Shown here: positions 45,466-56,135 of the stretch, one piece after another
Numbering within the stretch: position 1 is the stretch's first letter
Layout of the letters: the number at the start of each line of letters is the position of its first letter
NCBI GenBank assembly: GCA_961205875.1
Contig: OY540813.1
Span: forward strand, 33,327,001 to 33,391,000
DNA from: Sialis fuliginosa
Lineage: Eukaryota > Arthropoda > Insecta > Megaloptera > Sialidae
Length of the DNA: 64,000 nucleotides
Direction: 5' to 3'
The notes under the pieces: generated by a model
Databases searched by the model: none
What the model was told of the DNA's origin: nothing
Seen by the model: the letters and a program-made list of their open reading frames with translations, nothing else
Made by a program: the position numbers and the translations under genes

Positions 45466-47690
45466 GTATTGTAAACGATTAAATAAATAGTGCTAAACAC
45501 TAAACCTATTTGAGTGGCGTATCTAAGAAGTCCATGATCAGATTTTGTTTTTATATGAAATCACTTCAGGGGTGTATTCTTTCAAACAAACAAAAATCGT
45601 ATAAATCGGTGCATATTTGTCAGAGTTATGCCCGAACACAAAAAATATATACAGCCGAATTGAGAACCTCTTCATTTTTTGAAGTCGGTTAAAAAATATA
45701 AGCAGTGGCACCGGAGCCGGGAGCAAGGAGGGGGGGAAATAACTACTTACTCCCCCCAAATTTTGATCTTGTTTTTTTTTAGGGCGAGTTTGAAGTACGT
45801 GTAATTATAAAAATCTGATTTCTGTAATTTTTTTACTCTTAAAAATGATTTAATTTTTGTAAACTTAAAGCTGACAAACAAATTATAAAATGTAACTACG
45901 AGTCTAGTCAGAGACAAAAAAAATATAAAGTTAGTAGGTATTTCTATAACTTTTTTTAACAAATAATACGATATTAAACAAGCTAAAGAAAATTGAAGTC
46001 AATTTTGAATTTTAAGAACGCCAAGTAAAGTAACGTCAGCATAATTTTCGAGGTTCGTACTGCACCCAATACAAATTGTTTCCGGCGCCACTGAATGTAG
46101 GTAATATAAAAATACCAATAAACGATATTTAATTTAACATCGAATATGCTGAATCTCGTCTGTCCGCAAAACTAGCAAAAACTGATAAAAGCTTTGAAAC
46201 GTAACATATCATATTGTTTATAAACAAATAACATCTGAAACCGGTAAACAAAAAAACATGAAAAGCAAGCAGTGCTATCTACAAAATGATCTCAGTTCAA
46301 ACAAACAAACAAAACGAAGAGAATAAAATTGTTGTAGACGCAGACCATGAATAATCTATCCATAAAGGACATTGAAAATTTTATTCACTCCATAAAAGCA
46401 AAAACAGCGTTACAAATCACTGTTTACAATCCCGACGACTTGCTCCTTTTTGCGTTATAATCTAATATTGATGAGTCTCGTAAAGTGTATTGAGTATACG
46501 CCATTGCCAGTGTGTTGGTAACACTGTGAAGTTCTCTGTGCATAAGGATAACGATGATGAATGCTGATCGTTGTTAGTCGAATGTGTCAGATGTGTGTGT
46601 GGGTGGGGAGGGGGTACACGGTGTCTCCCGTCTAAGATAACTGATTTCATCTTCGCGTTCATTGCGATCGCGTCCCGCTCTGCATTATATACCATTGCGG
46701 TATACATAGGTACATATACCGATGCTTTTAGGAGTTGTGGAGAAATGGACTTAAACAAATCAACGCTATTGAGAATAAACATTAAAGTTAAGGATGTATG
46801 GCAGGTATCTAATTTCAACGAGAAATAGTTGAAATTTGAAGAAGTTACTCCATTATAAATCTTAAGCACCCACACAAAATTTCAAAAGGTTTTACAATAT
46901 AGTTTGAAAGTTATTATTTTTTAAAATTAACATGGGCTCTTATGGAAGAATTGTGTATTGACGGTTAAAGTCCAATAAAACACGTGGTTCAAGCATCGAG
47001 AAAAATCTGAAATTTTCACAACACGTCACTTACATATTTAGCAACAAGTTTCATATAAAAAATTATACACATACAGAACTAAATTGTGAGAAAAAAAATT
47101 ATTGCTCAAAAATATTGAAAAAAATGGCGTACTGAAATGTAATGATATGTTTTATTACATATTTTTTTATATATGTATGTAAGCATATGAAGTACTAATG
47201 TTATTATTTTCATTACATTTGTAAGTTCCACATATTATGTTCTAAATAATGTTATTTAAAAATATTTTAATTTAAATCATTTATAACAATAAACAATTTA
47301 TATCTGACAGATGAATTCAGAATAAAAATTTTTTGTATTATCAACACAAATATTAATTTTTTGGCTAAAATTCTAAAATAACAGTCAATAATAGGAAATA
47401 AGGTTTTAAACAAAAGTATTGTTATAGTTTATGTAGTTTATAAACCAATTTGACTTTCTTATAAGCATTTAAAGTGAATAATTGATAATTTGATTTTGAT
47501 CGTTCATTGCATCTAGATTTACATTATTTTTGACTCAGACTGTATGTGCCATACATCCTGAAAACATTGTGTTTACTTTTTTCTACATACATCACTGATC
47601 TGGTATTATTTAACTGGATAGTGGATACCTATGGAATTACTATTAAACCGGATGGCTAAATTTCATACTTTTTCTAACAGTATCGTTTCC
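45466..47690. other. Unassigned stretch
   Basis: A 137-codon minus-strand frame (46462-46875) overlaps an 85-codon plus-strand frame. The region near 46500-46760 is less A+T-biased than its flanks, but neither translation shows a domain, and His/Pro/Thr runs come from a GT-rich microrepeat near 46590. Not called as a gene. Confidence 0.4.
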
Positions 47691-47692
47691 AT

Positions 47693-47704
47693 TTGCGCAT
47701 GCGC
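47693..47704. promoter_or_regulatory. NRF-1/Ewg-type palindrome TGCGCATGCGCG
   Basis: It matches the YGCGCAYGCGCR consensus at every base. GACGCATGCGCAT near 47968 and AGCGCATGCGTA near 52433 are partial matches. In animals this motif is typical of housekeeping promoters. No transcript is identified here: a short ATG frame (MSDLSSVQPCQ) lies at 48023 after a TTTCAG. Confidence 0.35.
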
Positions 47705-48308
47705 GAGACGCAACACTGAACTCAATTTTGATATAATATAGAGGTATGTGACGTGATTCTTTAGTTTCTTTATTCAATTGTTAATCAGATTTGACAGTTA
47801 ATATGCATCTATTGTTGTTTATTTAGTTATGATTTGATAATTAAAATAAATCACAGGTATTCGCGTGTTAAATAAGTGTATTGTAGTTGATATACAATCG
47901 AACTTGTATGTATTTATTTATATATTTAACAAATCAATTTGATAAATTTGAATTTCGAACATCCGTTGACGCATGCGCATAATCAGTTTCGGTTGTTAGG
48001 AAATATATTCAATTTCAGCCATCATGTCTGACTTATCATCAGTCCAGCCATGTCAATGACATACATGAATAAATGTACTTTATAATAAAGTGTAGTGATA
48101 ATGAAAAAAATCGAACTCGAGATTTAAACGGTACACGTTTTGAGGGTTCCTGAATTATACGACCATTATCTCAATGACGTCTGTATGTGTGTTTGCGCGT
48201 GCGTGCGTGTGTGTGCAAGTGATTCCAAGAAAATAACCAAAGCACGTGCAAAAATTATTTCATTCATCGACCCAATAAATTAGATACACACTCAAGGAGC
48301 TGTTACCA

Positions 48309-48898
48309 TGGTTCATTTTTTGATCAAATCTAATGAATTATTTTTGTAGATCAGACTTTTCTCTTCAACTGATTTTTTTTTGTATTACTTTCTGACCATT
48401 TTTGATCGAGTTATTTGCGCCCAAATATTTGTTGTTGTTTTCTCATCGTTCTGCATTGAAATTTTAGAAAGTTTTTAATCAGAAGGAAACATTATAAAAT
48501 TATTAAAATTTCTAAGAAAATAAAAACAAAGTTTTCAATCATTGGTATCTTTTTTTTAAATTAACGATTGAAATCAAATACAGTAAGAAACTCATTTAAA
48601 GGTATTTTTTTAAATGATAAATAAAAATGTCAAGGAAATGTTTAAAGAAAAAGTCAAAGGTTTTTTTTATTATCTTTTTTGCAAATTAAAAAGATAAATT
48701 TCAAAATGACAATGTCTCTTTCTCACAAAAAATTAACTTTTTTTAATTTCAATGCAGAACGATGAGAAAGCAACCACAAATGTTTGAACGCAAATAACTC
48801 GATCATAAATGGTCGGAAAGTAATACAAAAAAAATTCAGTTGAAGAGAAAAGTATGATCTACACAAATAATACATTAGATTTGATCAAAAAAATGGCC
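48309..48898. mobile_element. Palindromic MITE, about 590 bp
   Basis: The arms 48309-48465 and 48742-48898 are inverted copies. Shared blocks are TTTTTTGATCAAATCTAATG, TTTTCTCTTCAACTGA, TTGTATTACTTTC, GATCGAGTTATTTGCG and CTCATCGTTCTGCATTG. The loop is about 275 bp of A+T sequence. It abuts the gypsy fragment that starts at 48905; exact ends and target duplication are uncertain. Confidence 0.7.
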
Positions 48899-48904
48899 CA
48901 CGTA

Positions 48905-49535
48905 GTACTCGTACCATCCAGTAGTTTTTTATTTCGTAAATCTGGCAGAAGGTTAAAATGTTGTAGCAGGTCGGCCCCAATGATGGGCGTGGGTACGTCT
49001 GCTACGATAAATCACCACGTGAAATCTCTTCGTAAACTGAAGTCCAAGTGAAGCAATATCCATCCGTATGTTGAAATAATTGACTCGTTCGTGGCTTGGA
49101 AATTATAGTCCGTCTTCACTCTGCGGTCCTGGAGATATTTCCGGAGATATACGCAGAGATCAGAGCCAGTGTCAATTAAATATTGTATCTTGGTGCGTTG
49201 ATCAGTTATGAACAGGCGGTGGGAAAATAAAGTTTCTTGACAGACGCTCGTTTCCGCTAGCGAGGGCTGTCGGAGTCGTTTCTCTGATTGCAAGGTTTCC
49301 GGCACGTGTACGCTTTGTTACCCCAATGGCGATGGTACCAGCAGAGACCATCGTTCTCTTCAGTCTGCGAACGGCTGTGTGATTTGTAGAAGCGACTTTT
49401 TGAACTCTCGCGTGGGTGTTTGTTTAACAGATCATCGATTCGCTTCACAAGTATTTCTATTTCTATATTTCGTATTCGTACCTGTTGTTCGTTTAACAGC
49501 GTCTGTTGTTGCTCCAGAAGTTGTTGTTTCGCCAT
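48905..49535 (-). pseudogene. Ty3/gypsy gag-protease fragment
   Basis: On the minus strand a first frame (49535 to 49257) has a coiled Q-rich start, the segment HPRESSKSRFYKSHSRS and CWYHRHWGNKAYTCRKPC. This last is the degenerate Cys/His box seen before the protease in one group of insect gypsy elements. A second frame (49305 to 49012) overlaps it and carries a protease core YLIDTGSDLCVY. After a TGA at 49009-49011 the same frame continues with FIVADVPTPIIGADLLQHF down to about 48905. The protease active-site Asp is therefore intact but the frame is broken. Reverse transcriptase is absent, lost at or near the palindromic MITE at 48309-48898. The copy is not the same lineage as the element at 59005: the protease and Cys boxes differ. 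Confidence 0.85.
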
Positions 49536-49613
49536 ATGAACTTGTAAAAAATCTTCAGTATATTTTGATTATATATGCATAGGTATATGTAATATACAAA
49601 CTTCGTTTCTTCA

Positions 49614-49630
49614 GACGTCGAGGGTCACCA
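49614..49630 (-). other. Primer-binding site of the gypsy fragment
   Basis: On the minus strand TGGTGACCCTCGACGTC begins with TGG and sits 2 nt from an apparent LTR end (CCTAAATACCCA, whose CA is at 49633-49634). It is upstream of the gag fragment, as expected. Confidence 0.6.
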
Positions 49631-49632
49631 AT

Positions 49633-49727
49633 TGGGTATTTAGGACTATTTATTTAATCGTTTACAATACGTTACAATACATTACAAGTTTTATATAATA
49701 CTAAGAAGTATACCTAATAATTAAAAG
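49633..49727 (-). mobile_element. Partial LTR of the gypsy fragment
   Basis: This is the 3' end of the 5' LTR (minus strand), truncated at the family Z element that starts at about 49728. Only about 95 bp of A+T-rich sequence remain. Confidence 0.45.
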
Positions 49728-50160
49728 CTATAGCCGGGTAAGCATGCAAAACATGCCTTTGCATAGATTTGACTGTTTTTTTTGTTTTTTTTTTGGTAGT
49801 CACAATTTATTTAAACTTCAACTTGACATTTGTATTAATTATTATTTAATTTAAATTTAATTTTTTCGATAAAATTTTTTTTTTTATAATCTGTCAATTG
49901 AATTTGATAGTGCTTGTTGTATATTATAGAGATACTTATGACTCATTAGAGGTAATTTTGTTATGACCCTCTGTAGATAGTAAACCGGAAAAAATTAATA
50001 AAATTTAAAAAATAAAAAAAACACTAGGTAAGTTGTACTCGAAGAACAATCACCATTTTTTCATAAATTATACCTTGTATGTACAACATATCAAAATCTC
50101 AGACTGATTCAAAGGGTATAACATCTCGTAGAAATTCGGAAGCAACTGTATCGGCGCGGC
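49728..50160 (+). mobile_element. Family Z copy
   Basis: It is inverted relative to 17370-17675, with shared ends GCTATAGCCGGGTAAGCATG and TTTGCATAGATTTGACTG and, at the far side, CTTGTATGTACAACATAT and TCGGCGCGGCG. It is non-coding; class not assigned. Confidence 0.5.
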
Positions 50161-50369
50161 GTCAAGCCAATAAAAAACATTTTAATTAAAAAAAAAAATG
50201 AAAACCCACTGTAAAATTTAATTATGATATACTTTTTAGAATTTTTAAGGGTTTTTTAAGTCGCTTTTCTTTATTTTTTTAAAGTTTTTTATTCATAGGT
50301 CTAATCAAAAATGTTGGTTTATTATTATATTCTATTAATTGACATTTACATTTTGACACCCCACATACC
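50161..50369. other. AT-rich spacer
   Basis: No feature is seen. Confidence 0.5.
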
Positions 50370-50915
50370 TAGATATGAAAATGAATGTAAAAATTTCTAT
50401 CACGCCCCTCCCCGTTATTTCAAAATTTGAAACGATATTGTTGCCTTTTTGGTAGTCTCACTAAAGCCTCATTACCAAAGCCGGCGCTATTTTTATGTCA
50501 GAAAAAAATAAAAATAGGAACAAATTCTATTGATAGAGATTTACATTCTGACATGCCTTATTAATCATTTATTTATTTATTTTTATTTGCTTTACCTAAA
50601 GCCTCGTGATTAAAAAATAAAAATATGGAGAGGGTTAAATTCTACTGGTTCGTTTATAAATTTTCACGTGCCACATGCCTTGGTATAAAAAAAAATATTT
50701 TTTACCTAGCTTTAGCTCTAACCCCCCCCCCCCCCCTCCTCTGAAAATTATTTTTTCAAAAAAAATGTACATATTATACTAGAGGGCATCATTTTACATG
50801 TACAGTAAAAATTTTAAGCTTCTAGCTTATATTATAGTTTACAAGATATTTTGCTTTGACTGAAAAAAATACGGGTGGACAACAAAGTCAGTTAATAGAG
50901 TTTCTTCGGAACCCT
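50370..50915 (-). mobile_element. GGTTCCGAAG-ended element, inverted copy
   Basis: It ends AGAGTTTCTTCGGAACCCT at about 50915, the reverse complement of the left end at 34522, and includes CATTTTACATGTACAGTAAA. A long C run lies near 50713-50732. Confidence 0.55.
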
Positions 50916-51569
50916 ATAAACAATTACTATTCAATACGCGAATTCATAAAAAATAGTTAATTTGTTATTATTTAAATTTGAATAGTAGTTTCCATACTTT
51001 GAGTTTAAAGAATACTGTTCTAGAAGTTCTTATTTAATTTCATTATATAAATAAATGAAATAACTTTTAAACAGGAAAGAGTTCAATTAAATAAATATTT
51101 ATATAGGTACATCTAAAATAGCACATTCCAAAACGTTCGTCAGAAAAATTCCTTCACTCATTACTGCGGAATCATTTATTTTTTCTCCTCGGGAAAATAA
51201 TTCGATTCCGTTGCACATTTCGCTTCCTCAGATTAATTACAAATCTCGAATGACTAATTATTCAAGACACAGCACAAAAATACAGTCGGTTTGTGAATGC
51301 GCAGGATGTAACACCACTGGCTAGATTTGTGAGTGCAGCTTGCGTTCGTCCGTAATCCTTGAGTTTTAATTAGGATTAACGGCTGCAAAATGAAACTATA
51401 AACACTCGACGTACTCTCCCCCCCCATGTCACTTGTTCTTGTGCAGTGTAGGTACATTCTCCACATCGTTTATCGTTCACTGAAATTCAACTAGGGTTGT
51501 CAAGAATCGTGAATCGGATCTTCGAAACATAATTTTAATAGAATATGCCAAATCTTATGGATTCGTCTG
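50916..51569. other. Unassigned stretch
   Basis: No credible gene. The minus-strand 70-codon frame near 51254-51466 shows no domain. Confidence 0.45.
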
Positions 51570-52290
51570 CTATTTTTGCTTCCTCGCGATATCGAAGATA
51601 CGAGAAGCTTTGTGATCGTTTTAAAATTGTTCTCCGATTTCAAAATTTTTAATTAACACTTTTCATTCCGTGTCTATCCGTCAGTGTGTGTGTTTGTCTG
51701 TCTGTCCCCTGAATCCTTATCACACGCATAGCTCATGAACCACTAAACCGATATTAATGCAACTTGGTTGGATGATCTGGTCTGGCTTGAGGACGGTGCC
51801 ATTTCAAAATCGTGTGTAAGGGAGAGGGGTGACATCCCAAAACATTTATTTTTTAGAGATATCTCAAGAACGACACATGTTACATGAAATTTTTTTTGAA
51901 TCTTTTTTGTAGAGCATCCAATTTCCTATAATATAGGTCACACAACGTTAAATATTCCCTTACAAAGATTTATCTCAATTTGCATTAAAAAATTGTGTTT
52001 TGTTTTTAAATCGATACTTATTTTGACATATTATACCGTCATTTTGACGTTTGCATAAATTTAGATTTAGATTGAAACTGTCGAAAAATTAAAAATATAA
52101 GAAAAATTAATTAGATTTTCGAAATAATATTTTTTAGTAAAATTGTATATAAATTAAATGGTTAACCAATTCCAGGCAATTTATCTGAACACTTTATCGG
52201 TTTTTATTTAAATTGATCAATAATTAACAACCTTTAGTGAATTTAGCACGAGGAAGCACTGTGCATTTACTTAGCAGATTTTCTACGTGC
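51570..52290 (+). mobile_element. R1 dispersed repeat, plus orientation
   Basis: It begins CCTCGCGATATCGAAGATAC, contains GTGTGTTTGTCTGTCTGTCC and CATGAACCACTAAACCGATA, and ends near GAAGCACTGTGCATTTACTT. It matches 8480-9400 in inverse order. Confidence 0.6.
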
Positions 52291-52545
52291 GAACGAAATA
52301 ATGGGGGGGAGCGATCCTTTAATCAAATACGACACGTTGTTCAAACGCAACACGTTATTTTCTTATTTCTTTCTAATTTAACATTCTAAGGAAGAGAGCG
52401 ATGAGTAGATGTATACAGAATGATGGATGACTAGCGCATGCGTACAAGTCAGTCTCGAGTTTGTTAAGTATCGATCCATCAGCTGTTGTATGTTTATGGT
52501 TTATACGTTTGATTATTAATTGAATACCTTTATTTATTTCGCACT
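52291..52545. other. Unassigned spacer
   Basis: No feature is seen beyond a partial NRF-1-like word (AGCGCATGCGTA). Confidence 0.45.
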
Positions 52546-52805
52546 AATTTTTAGGGTCCCGAAGAAACCTTATTAATCCCACTTTGCCGTCCATCCTTTT
52601 CAGCCAAAGCAAAATATCTCGTAAACTATTAGAAGCTAGAAACTTGAAAATTTTACTGAACATGTAAAATGATTCCCTTTTTATAAGATGAAGAAATTTG
52701 TTAAAAATAATATTTCAGGGGGGGGGGGGGGCTCAGGAGCTAAAGCTAAGTAAAAATAATATTTTTTATAGCAAGGCATGTGGCACGACAAATTGTATAA
52801 CCAAA
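52546..52805 (+). mobile_element. GGTTCCGAAG-ended element, 5' part
   Basis: It begins AGGGTCCCGAAGAAACC and matches 34522-34800 (CTGAACATGTAAAATGA, GCAAGGCATGTGGCACG). A run of about 12 G lies near 52720. It is interrupted at about 52806. Confidence 0.5.
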
Positions 52806-53003
52806 CTAAGGGTGTACCGAAACTGGAACTTTCAATTCCGGTCGGAACCAGAATCACCGGAATTCACATAAAAAATCCGACCGGTATTTTTTTCAAAATA
52901 TTCTATTTTAATTAATAATAATAATTAAAATAATATATGTATGCTTTCTACATAGATTATTATCTTAAATTAATATACTATTATTTTATATGGTATTTTT
53001 TAA
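52806..53003. repeat. Degenerate CCGGAA-word patch
   Basis: AAGGGTGTACCGAAACTGGA, TTCCGGTCGGAACC and CACCGGAATTC resemble the word-built ends of the hAT elements. Only one end is found. Confidence 0.4.
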
Positions 53004-53527
53004 GGGGGCAGACCCAATTACAATTTTGAAAAAATCAATTTTTTTGCATTTTCTCAAAGTAGAATATTTCAAAAGTATTCTCTGATCTCGCTATTTCTAT
53101 AAATAATTGTATGGACGAAGGCTTTTTTTGACGATTATTTTTTTTTATAACCGAAAATGCGAGTGAAATTTAAGTCGAATAAAGAACTTTGACTTTCATC
53201 ATCCGCTATTTTGTGAAATTTCAAAAATTTTCAAATCCCATCGTCCATCCGGAGCATTATGTCATTAGCTAATGATCCCTTTTTTTACTTTTTATTTCAG
53301 ATGATCTAATGACGAGCAGCAGTGATCACAGCAAAACATTTTTTTTACCCCTCCCAAATTTAATGTATCTCACTTATTTTTTAATATTTTGCCATAAAAA
53401 AATTATAATATTTTCTGTAAATTCATATATTTCATGTGGAAAAACATATGTTATTAGTTATTTTAATGCGTGGCAAAAAAATCCTAAAAAAGATATTTTT
53501 TTGGAAGTCCCAACTGGATCTACCCCC
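53004..53527. mobile_element. TTAA-flanked MITE, 524 bp
   Basis: The left GGGGGCAGACCCA and right TGGATCTACCCCC are imperfect inverses. TTAA lies directly outside both (53000-53003, 53528-53531), as with piggyBac-type insertion. The frame at 53309-53596 crosses its border and is not a gene. Confidence 0.65.
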
Positions 53528-53531
53528 TTAA

Positions 53532-54699
53532 ATAGTAGAGGCGTAGAGTTCGACATTATATGTATTATAAAAAATAGTATGTTTTACAAATCTTGAATTT
53601 TTTACAGCTTCGTAAGATTGATTGTTTTAAATTATTTGTATATCATACGTTCTTCTTGATCGAATCTAATTACATTTCTAGTGTCAAATTACAAATTGAT
53701 AAATCACAAACAGCATCTAGACATATTCACAATTGTATACATTTCACATATTGTATACATTTTACAGATAAAAGAATGCCTACTACTCAAAATAATAGTA
53801 CCAATACATTATTAACATTTCATGTTTTACCTGCAACCCTTGACTGTAACACGCATAATACTAATAAGTATAAAAAAGGTTATTATATAGATCATATTAT
53901 GTAAGTTTCATGTCTAAACAATATCTCAAGTAATTTCAGTTCTTGCAGTTGGCACCCCTGTTTAGAATATGCTATAAATGCATGTTGGGTAATTAACGAT
54001 CGTGTACAGTTTTTAAAAGTAGGTAGGTATGTGATTAACGTCTGTACATACAGATGTTTCTTTCTTCCTATTCGATTCAATATACATAATAATAATATGT
54101 AATGTACCGGGTGCTCCATTTTAATTTCCCCAGGCCAATATCTAGAAAACTAAACAAAATGGTAAAAAATGTTTCACACAATAGCTGTAGCATTTCGAGG
54201 GGGACATTTATTATTGCTATGGGTTTTTATAGTTTATGGGTTTTTTAAATAGTATTTTTTATTGCAGAAATACGAGAAAATATACATAATTTTTTTAGGA
54301 AATATATTTTTTTAAAACATCATTTTTTTACGATTTGAAGGCTTAAATCAACTTTAATAAAATAAAAAAATTAAGAGACAAAAGATGTTTTTTTATGAGA
54401 ACATTAGCAATTTAAAGAAAAATCTTTTACCAACTTTTTCATCAAGTTAATAAAGTTCTTCATCATTGAAAAACAAAAAAAAATCTCTTATTTCTTACAA
54501 ATTTTTAACAAACCTCGTCTAATCTTAGCATTTTTTGCCTCTTTTTAAAGTTTTTCTTTTTGAGTAAAAATTAATTGAAAATCCAGAAATTTCTGTTAAT
54601 TGTGTAAAAAAGTTACATTTTATAAAAAAAAATTTCGGATAAAAGTTGTTTTCGTAAGTTACAATTCAAAGTAAATAGAAATTAAAAAAATATCAAATT
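53532..54699. other. AT-rich stretch, little recognised
   Basis: A short near-tandem (CATATTGTATACATTT twice) lies at about 53730-53765. GTACCGGGTGCTCCATTTTA at 54103-54122 looks like one end of a TA-type MITE, but the partner was not found. No gene is seen. Confidence 0.4.
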
Positions 54700-54945
54700 T
54701 TGATGATTTTGAAATGGGACAGTCCTCAAGCCAGACCCAACCAACCAAGTTTCATTAATATCGGTTCAGTGATGAGTTATGTGTGTGAAAAGGATTCTGG
54801 AGACAGACAGACACGTGTTTGTCTTGACCTCGAACGGAAAGATAAAGTTAAATTTATGAAATCGGAGAAAAAATTTTTTGTCTCATTTTAAAACGATCAC
54901 AAAGCTTCTCGTATCTTCGATATGGTGAGGAAGCAATATGTAATA
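54700..54945 (-). repeat. R1 fragment
   Basis: It shares GACAGTCCTCAAGCCAGACC, AATATCGGTTCAGTG and AGCTTCTCGTATCTTCGATA with 9120-9400. Confidence 0.55.
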
Positions 54946-54956
54946 AACCTTATTAT

Positions 54957-55339
54957 AGCTGGACGCGTGAGTAATTTTTGATCACGATCACAAGAGAACA
55001 TTTTTAGTCACTCACGGTTACAAAAAAAAAGTATTCACGATCACGCACGCTCACGAATCCTATTTTTTAACTCACGCCCGATCACGCACAGCGGGTCACG
55101 CTCGTGACAATATTTAATGTAATTGTTGTAAATTAATGATATTTATATCAATGCATTATTAGTTCAGATATTAAAAAAAAGATCAAATAAGTATATAAAA
55201 AAAAAATTTCTCAAACTATACTCACGGACTCACGCACGAGAAAAAATGTACTCACGTTGTTTTAATTTAACTCACGATCACGTACACTCACGATTCAAAA
55301 TTCACGTGAGTCGAAAAATTCACGGCCCGCGCCCAGGTC
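54957..55339. mobile_element. hAT-like element with CTCACGATCACG-word ends
   Basis: Both sides are built of CACGATCACG/ACTCACG words (54965-55110 and 55222-55325). The termini CTGGACGCGTGA and GGCCCGCGCCCAG are imperfect inverses. I could not fix a target duplication. There is no coding sequence; the short frame at 55246 follows the repeat. Confidence 0.45.
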
Positions 55340-56135
55340 TAAACTTTGTTATACCTAAACATTCAATTGATTTAATATTAACCGATCGTTTTTCCATTGA
55401 AAATAAAAGCGTTTACATATTATGTGTATTAATCGAATATTTGCGCAGCCAAAAATATCAACGTTAACCCTAAACTTGTATAAATACCCCTGTCTGCTAC
55501 CTAAAGTTTAAGGTATTTGATAATACTTACAAGTAGTGTAGATATATCTAGTTTGAGGGCAAGGAAATTATATTCCCAGCATGCTTAACAGTTTAACGTG
55601 CGTTTATGTGTTCGTGAATATTTAGTAGGTTGGTTGAACTATTAGCATGTGTAAACCCAACAAACCATTTATACACATCCAAATAGCTGGCACGTGTAAA
55701 CAAGCGATTGGACAAAGACTAACCCTAGTTACAATACATAGTTCCCTCGCCTCGTTTAATTATACACAGGATGATCGATTCGTATATTGATCCAAACATC
55801 GTCTTTGCATTTATTTATTTTTATGTAGGTAGTTCAAAATATTATCACGGTAAGTAATTTGATAATACGAGTATTATTTATTATTATTATTATTTTAATA
55901 TATTCGTAACAAATTGAAAGTAGTTAATATAAGTGAGTAATGTATTTTTTTGTCTTGGGGTTGTATGCCGAAATGATACTTTTACCTAGAGGAGAGTGCA
56001 TTTTTGAACGAGATGAGATTGGTTTAAATTTGGAAGAAATGAGACTATAATGTCAGTCTCGTTTCTTCAACTTTATTAAATTAAATTAATTATTAATAAG
56101 TTTCGTCGAGAGTCTCACCGATAGATATCTATATC
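55340..56135. other. Unassigned stretch with GAGAC-word patch
   Basis: 55829-55849 is a 21-nt stretch between a plausible acceptor (TTATTTATTTTTATGTAG) and a consensus donor (CACG/GTAAGTAAT), a very weak microexon candidate. 55998-56115 holds GAGATGAGATTGG and GTCTCGTTTC words. Confidence 0.35.

Noticed and set aside
46462..46875. 137-codon minus-strand frame
   Set aside because: His/Pro/Thr-rich segment is a GT microrepeat; overlapping plus frame equally long; no domain. Kept only as an unassigned stretch.
53593..53904. 103-codon frame
   Set aside because: Composition follows A+T-rich DNA and a short local repeat; no recognisable domain.
55829..55849. 21-nt microexon
   Set aside because: Acceptor and donor are plausible but the enclosed sequence is too short and A+T-rich to distinguish from chance; mentioned only inside the spacer entry.
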